Below the pieces are notes generated by a model. It was not told the DNA's origin and ran no database searches. It was given only the letters and a program-made list of their open reading frames with translations. From Cocos nucifera (taxonomy: Eukaryota; Streptophyta; Magnoliopsida; Arecales; Arecaceae), in NCBI GenBank assembly GCA_006176705.1, contig QRFJ01002110.1, positions 124,001 through 188,000 of the forward strand: a DNA stretch of 64,000 bases. The letters run 5' to 3'. The first letter of the stretch is position 1. Every line of letters begins with the position of its first letter. The translations under genes and the position numbers were made by a program. Shown here piece after piece: positions 23,561 to 33,090 of the stretch.

Positions 23561-24845
23561 AAATCCTAAAGTGCTCAAGTTCAGAGGAGTCACAGTCTGT
23601 TATGCAAGTTGAGCATGAATCGAGCTGGATCAACTTGCTAGTTGCCTACCTCAAGGATGGAGCTCTCCTTCATGATTTGAAAGAAGCTCGAAAACTCATA
23701 AATAAGACTTTCCGGTATGTTTTGTATGAAGGCAAGCTATATAAAAGATCGTATTCTTTACCGCTCTTGAGATGTCTCTGACTTTCAAAGGTCAACTTTG
23801 TATTATGGAAAGTGCATGAAGGAATTTACGAAAGTCATGTTGGAGCCAGATCCTTGTCATAAAGATTACTTCGGTAGGGGTACTATTGGTTGATATTGTA
23901 CTATGATTCCATAGAGTATGTCAAAAAATGTGACCACTGTTAGAGAAATGCAAACATACAAAGATAGCCGACCTCCAAGCTTACTCCACTAAGTGCACCA
24001 TGGCCATTCGAGTAGTGGGGAATGGATATACTTGGCTCCTTTCTAATGGCATTCGGACAATGAAAGTTCCTCCTAGTTGCAATCGACTACTTCATCAAAT
24101 GGGTCGAGGCCGAACCATTAGAAAAAATTTCTGAAGCCAAGGTGCAGGACTTCATCTAGAAGCCAATCATCTGTCGGTTCGATCTACCCTGATCTCTCAT
24201 AATTGATAATAGGCATCAGTTTGCCGAGGCAAGATTTGTTGAATTCTATGAAGATCTGAATATCTTCCACCATTTTATATTAGTCGCCCATCCGTAAGCA
24301 AATGGAGAAGCCGAAGTAACAAACAGAACCCTGTTGCAAGGTATCAAAGCAAGACTTGAAAGAGCGAAGGAGACTTGGGTAGATGAACTCTATCATGTGC
24401 TATAGGCATATCGAATTATCCAAAGATTACCAATTGGAGAGACCCCATTTGCCTTGGCTTCTGGATTGGAAGCGATCATCCCAATAGAACTCAAACTTCC
24501 ATCAGCATGAGTCATGGCATTCAATAAGCAACAAAACTCATTGGACCTTAGGGCTAACCTCAACTTATTAGAAGAAAAATAGAAGAAAGTCTAAGTTCGG
24601 ATGGCAGTCTACAAGCAAAAGGTAGCTCCCTACTACAATTCAAAAGTCAAAGACAAGATATTCAAAGTGAGGAACTTGGTACTTTGGCAAGCAGCTGTCT
24701 CATAGCCTCAGAATCAAGAAAAGCTCGCTCTGAATTGGAAAGGTCCATATGAAATAGAGAAGGTTATCCAGCCCAAAACTTATCATCTGAAAAAGCTCGG
24801 AGGAACAACTCTCCCACAATTTTAAAATTCAAAAAATTTGAGAAT
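23561..24845 (+). pseudogene. GY1 integrase (broken)
   Basis: A zinc-binding region around 23800-23960 is frameshifted. The core follows with MDILG near 24025, LLVAIDYFIKWVEAEPLEKI near 24075 (first Asp), SLIIDNRHQF near 24195 (second Asp) and ANGEAEVTNRTLLQGIKARL near 24300 (catalytic Glu in GEAE). The C-terminal part has ETPFALASGLEAIIPIEL near 24440 and LALNWKGPYEIEKVIQPKTY near 24725. Stops are mostly TAG or TGA in place of CAG, CGA or TGG. No chromodomain is seen, as expected for Tat. Confidence 0.88.
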
Positions 24846-24960
24846 GTACTACTAGTAATTTTCCTTCAATAAAACTTTTCTATTTTAACGTCACTACTTC
24901 TTACTGCAAAAATCATGTAATGACTAATAATTCTCTGAAGCAACCTAAAGTAGCCCGTTT

Positions 24961-25485
24961 GGAATAGGAGAAGAACCTCATCCTAACATGAGCAAAGTCG
25001 AAGGCCTCATTGAGGGGAGAGAACCTACCAATGGCCCTAACATGCCCCTACAGCTCGTTAAAAATAGGAGGAGAACCTCATCCTAACGTGAGCAAAGTTG
25101 AAGGCCTCATTAAATTAAGACTGGATAGGGGGAGAGGCCCTATCAATGATCCTAATGTGCCCCTATAGTCCATTTAGAATAGGAGGAGAATCTCATCCTA
25201 ATATGAGCAAAGTCGAAGGCCTCGTTAAATTAAGATGGGATGAGAGGAGAGGCCCTATCAATGGTCCTAATGTGCCCCTATAGCTCGTTAGGAACAGGAG
25301 GAGAATCTCGTCTTAACGTGAGCAAAATCAAAGCCCTCGTTAAACTAAGATGAGATGGGGGAGAGGCCCTACTGATGACCTTAACACGCCCCCACAAGCC
25401 ATGTTAGGAATAAAAGGAAAGCCTCATCCTAATATGAGCAAAAGTCAGAACCTCATTGACCAAAGATGAGGGAAAGGAAGAAGCT
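24961..25485. repeat. ~115-bp tandem repeat in GY1 3' region (5 units)
   Basis: Units start at 24961, 25061, 25176, 25291 and 25407, each with GGAATAGGAGGAGAACCTCA near its start, then ATGAGCAAAGTCGAAGGCCT and CCTATCAATG followed by CTAATGTGCCCCTA. The first unit is short (100 bases), the middle ones are 115-116 and the last is truncated. No ORF crosses it. The 24846-24960 stretch before it holds only the end of pol and a short spacer. Confidence 0.9.
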
Positions 25486-25796
25486 CGGTGGAGAATCCTT
25501 ACACATATTTTTCCACGACAACCTAACTATGTCAAATACGAAAGGTGGAATCTTATCCTGGTTTGCAGAAGAGGTCCTAGTTTGGTGTCCACAACAAGCA
25601 TTTTATGAGAAGGCAACATAGAGAAAAATGAGGTAAAAAACGTAAGGCCACAAATAAGCCTCAAATTTATGCAAAACAAAAATAATGAGAAATATATTAT
25701 TTCATTATAAAAATAAGTTCATTATAAGCAAAACATAGGCCAACAAGGTTGATTACACTGAAAGAAAGCAAAGAGGAGGAGAAGAGAACCAATGCT

Positions 25797-28700
25797 CTAC
25801 GGCAAACCAAACTCCTCGAACTTCGGGCTATCGGCCCCGGCTATCACCAAGGCCTGCTTTAGCCTAAGGATCTCCTCCTCAAGCTCCTTCTTCTTGTAAA
25901 GACCCTCTATGTACATTCTATTGCTGAGCTAAAACTTACCCTCAAGCTCTCATCATTGTCTCCTCAAAACTTTAGACTCGACCTCCACATCCTCGACAGC
26001 CTGATGTTCATAGGTGAGCTAAAGTTTCAGCCATTGAACCTTGGCCTTCTCCATCCCAACCACCTCATCGATGGTCCTTTTTAAGGAGGCAATCTATGCC
26101 GACTATTGTGCAGTCACTTTCGATGATGTGCTGCCTCATCTCTAGCAGCCTTGAGCTTGCCTTCAAGCTTGAACATCTTCTCCACCCAAGTCACTCGATA
26201 GCTATTATGCTAGTCCTCATATCTTACAGCTACTTCCAAAGCTGGAAGAACTTTTTTGACTAGTCCTAGTCATACCAGGCCCTGTCGGTGGACCACGACG
26301 AGCTCCCTTCTAGGAGATAGATTTTTCTTCGGCATTCTTTAGGCCAGCTTCAAGAGAGCTGATCTTCGCCATCAGTGCTCAGGACTTATCGCTGGCATTT
26401 CTCTTGAGTTCGGCAATCTCCTTCTCAAAGCTATCCTTTCGGATACTGAAGCTCACTGCATCCTTCATGTGCAAGCCATAGAGTTGAGTGACCTCTTTGG
26501 TCGCCTCAAAAGCATTCTTATACGAGGATCGAAGGTTGTCCTCCATCTTCTTCAACTTTTTCTTCAGAAGATGAACTTCCTTCTTTAGGATCTTTATCAA
26601 AGGCTTTATTGGAACCCCCTGAGGCAGTGGATCAGCATTGATGGGAGACTGCATTCGAGGTATAAAAAGCACTCAAAGGTATAGAAAAAAATTATTTTCA
26701 TTTAATCAAAACTTTTGAGTACAAGACAAGAAGGAGAGGAAAAAAAAATGTACAACTATTTGAGGATTTCAACCTCGAGAGGGGTGATGGAGGGTGGAGC
26801 CAGATCGCTCTTGACCACCTTAAGTTCTCAAATTGGTTCGAGCACCTCTGCGGTAGGTTCAGATGAGCTAGAAGCAAGCTCATCAAAGGAAGGATCAACT
26901 GCGGCATTAGACAGTCCCGCATCTACGTCGTCTTTCTCCTCTAGAAAGCTAAGGTCGAGCTTGGAAAACCTCCAGGCCACCTACCTTCGTAGAGCTCGAA
27001 ACCCTTGATAAATGCCTCCGGACCGAACTCGATGTTCAAGTTCCTCATCTTGGGAGAGGTCTTGAACTCTTCCATGGTCTGGGTCATCTTCTCCGAGATC
27101 GACTTTACCATTTGGATCTCTAGTTCAACAACCCTATTCTTGGCTTCCTTCCTCCTTTCCTCCTCCAAGGCTAGTGTAGCCTTTAGTTCAATCGAGATGA
27201 ACTCCTCTTTGTGATGTGCACCGTGAAGACTTTTGATGTCTGCCATCCTCTCCTCGATAAGGTGATCGACCTCGTCGGCCCTCTCTTGAAGATGGCGGAT
27301 CTCGACTCGAAGGTCCTCCTGGGCCTTCTATGCCTCCACCTCCTGATGATGCACCCTCTTGATGTAGGCAAGCATCTGGTGATCTGATTGCAATAAATGA
27401 TTGGTGTTAAGAAAAAAAAAGAAGAAAAGAGCAGAAGAGAAGAGAAAGAGTCGAGCAATGGAGCAATCATCCTGAGGATGGTTCTGAGAGAACCCTAGAC
27501 GAGCTGTCATGGGTCCAGGTCAGCCATTTGGTCCACCACCTCAGGCTTGGCAAACCTATCGATAAGATCCTGGATGATCTTTGGGTTGTCGAAGGGATCC
27601 TCCCCTCGTTCATCATCGTCGCCATCTGGTCTGCCTAGGTGAGCCTTGCAGAATATCTTGGCAATGGCTTTCTTCTTTTTCTTTCTTTTCCCATCTCTTC
27701 CTTGGTAGGGAGTTCCAAAGTCTGATCCCCGCTAGAGGGACCTAAGGGCATGGAAGGCACTGAGCCCACACCGACAGTGCCGACCTCGATAGTTAGGGTA
27801 GTCTTGACGTCGATGATGACCTCAGATGTAGCGGCAGTGGAGGTGGGGACTTCGAAGCTAGAAGCATCGACCTTTGCCCTCTTTGAGCCATCGCTTGGCA
27901 TCTTTTCTTTCCTCTTCTTGGTGTAGAGCTCTTTGGTAAGCATCTCGGCAGCTTGTGTGTCCATTTCTGTAACAAAAAAAGAAGCACGATTAGTAGCAAT
28001 ACACGTAAGCAAAATTATGTGGATTCAAAAATAAAAAAAATATACCAGCAGGATCGTGGGGACTCAGATCCTAGTTGAACAAAGTCTGTTCTTTTAGAAG
28101 GTTAGAAAGAAGAGGAGCTCAATATGCCTTAAGTTTATCGGAGGAATTAAGGTTGGCTTCGTCTAAGCTAGGAGCTTGACGAACTGACTCTCTAATATAA
28201 CCTGATGGAGGAAGACTAATGGCAGGGTCGGGCAATGTACAAAAAGAAACTTTTTCTTTCAGTTATGAATGGAAGAAGGAGAACCTTTCAATAACCCCTT
28301 CTTGCCGACCTAGAAGAAAAAGTACCATCAATCCTTCATAGAAGGATGGTGCTTGAAGGTGTAGAAATTTCTAAAGAGCAAAATGATCGGTTGGATTTGA
28401 TCAATCGATAGAGGGAGAGGAAATCTATGATGAACTGAAAGAAGTTCGATACGATAGATGCAAAGTAGATGTTTAAAAACTAAAAGAGGATGACTAAAAA
28501 AGAAGGCAGTGGGAGCCTAAGTCCGGCACGCAAAGTTTCTAAGTACAAATAGAATCGGCCAGTCAGAGGGGAGTTGACTCGGTAGTCAGAGCTAGGAAGT
28601 TCAAGATCATATTTCAGAGGGATTCCATATTGGATTCAGATTAGAGAAAGGTCATCCAAGGTAAGAATAGAAGGGATGGTGTCTGGAGCGAAAGATGAGC

Positions 28701-28803
28701 GGGATATGTTCTTGGGTACTACCTTGGCTAGGGGTGTAGGGCCAAAGAAGGTCGGTCTGGATGAGCCCCATGAACCAATGGAGTGGGAGGTTTTAGAAGA
28801 CAT
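25797..28803 (-). pseudogene. GY1 antisense gene (putative gypsy-type transposon protein), intron-bearing, broken
   Basis: A protein is encoded opposite to gag-pol. It starts at the ATG at 28803 (MSSKTSHSIGSWGSS), followed by ILTLDDLSLI near 28675, YDLELPSSDYRVNSPLTGRF near 28610 and RAGLRLPLPSF near 28520. After an intron (27967-28045) come an SKRAKV basic segment near 27890, a stretch that runs from GEDPFDNPKII through DLIDRFAKPEVVDQM (near 27590-27530), and an E/K-rich coiled coil (27380-26380) with EFGPEAFIKGFELYEG near 27020. It ends at the stop at 25797 (SPKFEEFGLP). Several stops and shifts make it non-functional. From memory it resembles the family annotated in plants as putative gypsy-type transposon (Pfam PF04195), not checked. 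Its function is unknown. Confidence 0.75.
27967..28045 (-). other. Likely intron in the antisense gene
   Basis: On the minus strand, GT (GTATATTTTT) at 28045 and AG (TTTGTTACAG) at 27967 bound a 79-base AT-rich segment, typical in size and base content for a plant intron. Open reading continues at MDTQAAEMLTKEL. A second 3' splice site, TTGCAATCAG, is likely near 27385, where its donor seems mutated. Confidence 0.55.
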
Positions 28804-29419
28804 TTAGATCGAGATTAGACCCCAAGAAAACATCCAAAAAAAAAAAGAAAAAAATGTAGGGCAAAGGTTGCCACCAAGAAATTAGGGAAGCAAGAAGCCA
28901 TAAATGAAAAGCATGAATAACCTAAGAGAAGGATTAGAAAACTAACCTAAGCTATCTGAAAAGAATGAAAGGACAATGGATGTGATGAGGACCAATCAAA
29001 AGGATGTTCGAAGCTTAGGAAGGCCAGGAAGAAGGTTAAGACCCTTGGGAAGAAGACGAATGGAGGCTGAAGGAAGGAGTAGACTCAGGCAGGAATGACT
29101 TTCAGGTGAAGGGAGATGACCTTAAGTAACCCGAGATAGTTATGATCATGAATCAACTTTGGTCGATCAGCGTGCACTATGTGTCCCACTCATCATGATA
29201 GAAAGGCAGCCATAGGCAGAGTCTTTATGGTGCCGTACCTAGATGGGAGAAACAAAGGGCCATCTTTTTAAACTCATTTTAGATTTAAAAAGTTTTGGTG
29301 CCAGCGTACTAAATGCCAAAATATCTCATCCCATCAAGGTGGGAGCTCGAGAATGAACTTCGGTGGTTGTCTTTTTACTTCTTTCCTTCAAATTTCAAAT
29401 TCAAAAGTGGGAGGACTAT
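28804..29419. other. GY1 region before 3' LTR: polypurine tract, upstream of antisense gene
   Basis: No coding signal is seen on the plus strand. On the minus strand it is the 5' flank of the antisense gene and would hold its promoter, but I see no clear TATA box. The stretch ends with the polypurine tract AAAAGTGGGAGGACTAT (29403-29419) next to the 3' LTR. Confidence 0.6.
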
Positions 29420-30234
29420 TGTTGGGGTTAAACCTCGCTCCTGCCGAAGTTCGGTTTGGTGCTCAAGCAGATGTAACTCGTGATTGTAGGAGAGCTTCAA
29501 TTGTGAATTCCTTCCGAACTCCTCTAGCAGCCGAACTCCTCTAGCAGCCGAACTCCTCTAGCAGCCGAACTCCTTCCAAACTCCTCTAGTAGTCAAACTC
29601 CTCCTGGACTCCTCCAGCAGTCAAATTTCTTTCGAACTCCTCCAGCACCTAAATTCCTCCTAGACTCCTCCAGTAGTCGAACTTCTTTTGGACTCCTCCC
29701 GACTGAACTTCTCGTAGTTGCCCAGGAAGGTCTCTGCATGAACCCAGCTCCACACATCATGAATCAACTCACCCACAAACCGCTTAAGAGGAGTTTAAGC
29801 TCCCTTGGTATTGATGAAACTTAAAGATTCATCGCCAACTGATGCCTACTCCTCCAAACTTTGACTATTAAATCTCAATGGACTGGCATGTCACGACAAT
29901 AGACACTACCTTCCATAACAAACTCCACGTGGTCCTGAGCAGTCCACTACCAGATAGTTATGGCTGTTATTATCAGTTTGTTATAGACTCCATCTATAAA
30001 AAGGATCCTCCAGATATATTTTCTCTGAGCCCTCTTCTCCTTCTCGATACTCTACAACTTTCTCTACTGAGCACTTCATTCCTATTGGTCAAAAGAGCTA
30101 ACTTGATCGTCAGAGGGTCTTGTCGGAGCCATGCCCCAAACTCTGGATGAGACTTGTTTTGCAGGTCACCAATAGTGACCTCATCTTCTCCGACTCCAGC
30201 ACTCCTCTGACGATGACCAGATTTTGCACCAACA
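29420..30234 (+). mobile_element. GY1 3' LTR
   Basis: It starts TGTTGGGGTTAAACCTCGC and ends TGCACCAACA. It pairs with 7659-8571, carries a shorter 28-bp array (29518-29710, about five full units plus two 17-base part units) and a TATA box at 29993-30004. It is followed by TTCAC, the target duplication. Confidence 0.9.
29518..29710. repeat. 28-bp tandem repeat in GY1 3' LTR
   Basis: Units of the form ACTCCTCCAGCAGTC, with two consecutive shortened 17-base units (ACTCCTCTAGCAGCCGA) at the start. It has fewer copies than the array at 7721-8049. Confidence 0.85.
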
Positions 30235-30238
30235 TTCA

Positions 30239-31036
30239 CTATGATCCATAATCTAGTTCTAAGACTGATTTGAACCTAATAAATGAAGTAGACCTTCTTG
30301 CCTAGAAATTAGATCAATTTATAATCCTAGGTTAATAATTTTTTGCATAATTCACATCACCTCCTAATTACTAGGAGATTTGTTCTATCTATACTAGCCC
30401 AGCCCATCATATGAGTGAATATCCTATGGCTGCGCAATTTTCACCTTTCAACTAAGAACAAGTCTAAGCTGCACAAGGCTACTCAAAATCGGTTAATAAG
30501 CCTTTTTCAAACTCATCTAACCCAGATTGGAGGAACATCCTAATTTTTCTTGGATATCCCAATAGGCTCAGGCTTAGACCAAAATTTTACTAATACAAAA
30601 CTATCAAAATAGGCCCCAATACTAGAACTATGCCTATAATAGTGGTCAACCTAGTCAATCTTCTCAGCTACTGCATTACAATCAGCCATCATACCCCCCC
30701 TCCTCAATAGACCGATCTAGCCGAGTAGATTTAATCAACTATAATAATTAATTCTAACTCAACAATAATCCATCACCAGACTAGAAGCATAAAATGGATA
30801 GCTAGTTGAGTCTAGCATTAGAAGAGAACTAGGTCAATTACCAAGCCTACCGATTGTAAATCACATAAACAATCCACATAATGTCTACCAACCATCTGGA
30901 CCTAATCATTAATCTAATATTCAACCTAAGAATTCTCAATTTGAGAATGCCAAAGCTACTTCTAAACTTAGAAGTGGAAGGATTCTTAAGGACCTATATC
31001 AAGACTAGGTAAGAGAGGCTAGTACTGATGCTAACC
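30239..31036 (+). pseudogene. G1 gag, second part (broken)
   Basis: This continues G1 gag from CTATG and matches 55765-56575 of the second copy. It encodes the end of the capsid (KVDLLAQKLDQF-like, near 30285-30320), a decayed zinc-knuckle area near 30400 and a ...LRSGRILKDLY stretch near 30970. It is cut at CTAACC (31031-31036) by the SIRE-like element C3 and continues at 51070. Stops are frequent. Confidence 0.75.
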
Positions 31037-32345
31037 TATTGCCCAGGTAGACAACCCAGGGGGGGTGAATTGGGTTTTTTAAATTTAAAATAGATAGATG
31101 CAATGTAAACTATTTGAATGCTATGTGAGTGAGATGTGAGAGCTAAGAAATGCAAGAGGTAAGAGCACACACACAAATAAGAGATTTTTATAGTGGTTTG
31201 GAGCACTCTCAGCACCTATGTCCACTTCCCAAGCAAGACTCTTAGGAATTCCACTATAATCCCTTAAGATTATAGTCAGATAATTTTTTTAGGTTCACTA
31301 TCCCAAAATTTAATTAATTTTTTTCTAGGATCACCAATCACAATACTTACAAGAATCAGACAAAGCAATATAAACCGAACAATGGAGAGTAAAGCCTCAA
31401 ATCCTGAGTTTCAGCCCCTGCTGAAACCACATACATGAAAAGGGAATGAAAGATTGTACAATAGAGATTGCTCCTTTAAATGAGCAAAATGGTTGTCGTT
31501 GTAGTTCATTGAATGCCTCTTTGAATGTTTGGAGTTATTGCACTTGAGGGCTCTTCAATGCTTGAGAGAACTTGAATGAAAAGATTGCTTGTTGAAAAAC
31601 AGGACGCTCATATTGTTTCTCTAATTTTTCTTAGTCAATCCAAAAAGTACATCTTCTCCTTTTTATATCTAGAGCATTTACTCTAATCTGGATATGATTG
31701 GAGTCCAGAAAAGTTAAATCCAATCATTGGAGAGTAGAAATTAGTCATTGAAGATGAGAAAAATAAATTTGGAGTAGTCCATTGAAAAGTTATCACCATG
31801 TCTTGAGATCTCTCAATTTGTCTCAAGATGTCTCATCCGATTTCGAGACCACTCAATTTGATTAGGAGATATCTCATTCTTAGTTGCTCAAAAATTTGCT
31901 TTTTGGAAAGAATCTATCACTTGAGATCGAGAGCTTCCAATTTTGAGGGAGACATCTCATTAAAACCATGAGACCTCTCAAAAATTCTACGAGACATCTC
32001 ATTCTTAGAGTGCAGAAATGATGTTTCTGTCTTCTAAGAAGGACACATCTCGAGTTTCACTCGAGACCTGTCAGAACCATGCCAGAACCTTATTTCACCA
32101 TGCCAGACTCCATGAGACCTCTCAAAAAATTCAGGAAACATCTTGAAATTCTTTCAAGGCTATTTTTGAACAAATTTTACTACCAAACAAAAGAATTTGT
32201 GCTTGATTTGTATTGCACTTTGTGTCATTCTTGTTTTGATTAAAAAGCTCTCTTTCTTCTGACATTTGAATACTTAAAATAAAATATACTAGTAATCATT
32301 TGCTTTAATATTTGATCATCATCAAAATCACTTAGGGGGTCAACA
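31037..32345 (-). mobile_element. C3 3' LTR
   Basis: It matches 49753-51069. It is preceded on the minus strand by a polypurine tract (AAAAAGAGGGAGAT, 32346-32359). A TATA-like GATATAAAAAGGAG lies at 31657-31670 on the minus strand. It holds a cluster of GAGA-type palindromic motifs at about 31797-32160. Confidence 0.9.
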
Positions 32346-32922
32346 ATCTCCCTCTTTTTGATGATGATAAAATATCAAGCATTTCATAAAAGAAATGCAA
32401 GAGATATGTGTACCATGTATCAATGAATGAAAGAATATGACATGCTCAATTTTAAAAGAGCTCAAATTTCCAATGATATAGACAATATATTAATAATGCT
32501 CCCCCTTAATTTGTGCTCTTTTGATTTGTATGAGAATAATTAGTGTTACTTAATAAAATTTTTAATATGAGGTTAAGAAATTCATTCTTTCTACCGTATA
32601 CTTTTTCTCTTATTTTTTAAGAAATTCATTCTTTCTTCCTTATACCTTTTCTCTTATTTTTTTAAAGAAATTCATTCTTTCTCTCTTATACTTTTTCTCT
32701 TGTTTTTCTGTTCCTTTTTGTTAGCATCAAAATCACACAAATGTAAGAGAGTAAAAATAATTATGAAAAGGAGATAAGAACATAATTAAGAATTTGATTG
32801 CATTTCAGAAAGTTGAAATTATAATGATAAAATTGTATATTGATTTACAAAAAGAAGATCTATACCAATATACACCAAAGGTACACCGAGCAACATACAA
32901 AAATACGTAGAAAGAACTAGAC
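32346..32922 (-). other. C3 3' untranslated region with 45-bp repeats
   Basis: Non-coding stretch between the ORF3 stop (32923) and the 3' LTR. Three direct repeats of 44-46 bases start at 32575, 32619 and 32665, each AAGAAATTCATTCTTTCT followed by a TTTTTCTCTTATTTTT tract. On the minus (RNA) strand they are purine-rich. Confidence 0.75.
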
Positions 32923-33090
32923 CTATTTCTCATTAGAGAGGAATTCTATGATAGGTTCAGATGAAGATCGAGGTCTAAAGGATGAAAGATGAGGTGTTGG
33001 TCAAGGAGATGGTAAGGGTCGAGAGGTGGATGGAGTCTGAGATCCAAGGCTGCTAATGTGATCCATAATCTACCGCAAGGATGAGATGAA
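32923..33090 (-). pseudogene. C3 envelope-like ORF3, C-terminal piece
   Basis: On the minus strand this continues ORF3 after the C1 insertion: SLGSQTPSTSRPLPSP, a TGA, then SSSEPIIEFLSNEK and a TAG at 32923-32925. The tail is rich in Ser and Pro. It joins 43269-44571. Confidence 0.65.
33053..33090. repeat. 38-bp target duplication of C1, left copy
   Basis: CTAATGTGATCCATAATCTA and the next 18 bases, ending GATGAA, are repeated at 43231-43268. Copia elements normally duplicate 5 bases. The first five bases (CTAAT) also occur inside the LTR at the truncation point. Confidence 0.95.

Larger units (their letters stand above)
7659..30234 (+). mobile_element. GY1: Tat-type Ty3/Gypsy element, interrupted by C2
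   Basis: Long terminal repeats lie at 7659-8571 and 29420-30234, with gag, protease, RT, RNase H, archaeal-type RNase H and integrase in Gypsy order. A 4.6 kb 3' region holds tandem repeats and an antisense gene. The second, archaeal-type RNase H and the antisense gene mark the Tat lineage. The target duplication is TTCAC (7654-7658 and 30235-30239). The element is split in RT by the C2 insertion (11361-22101). The left LTR ends have decayed from TG...CA to TA...TA, while the right LTR keeps TGTTGG...CAACA. Confidence 0.9.
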
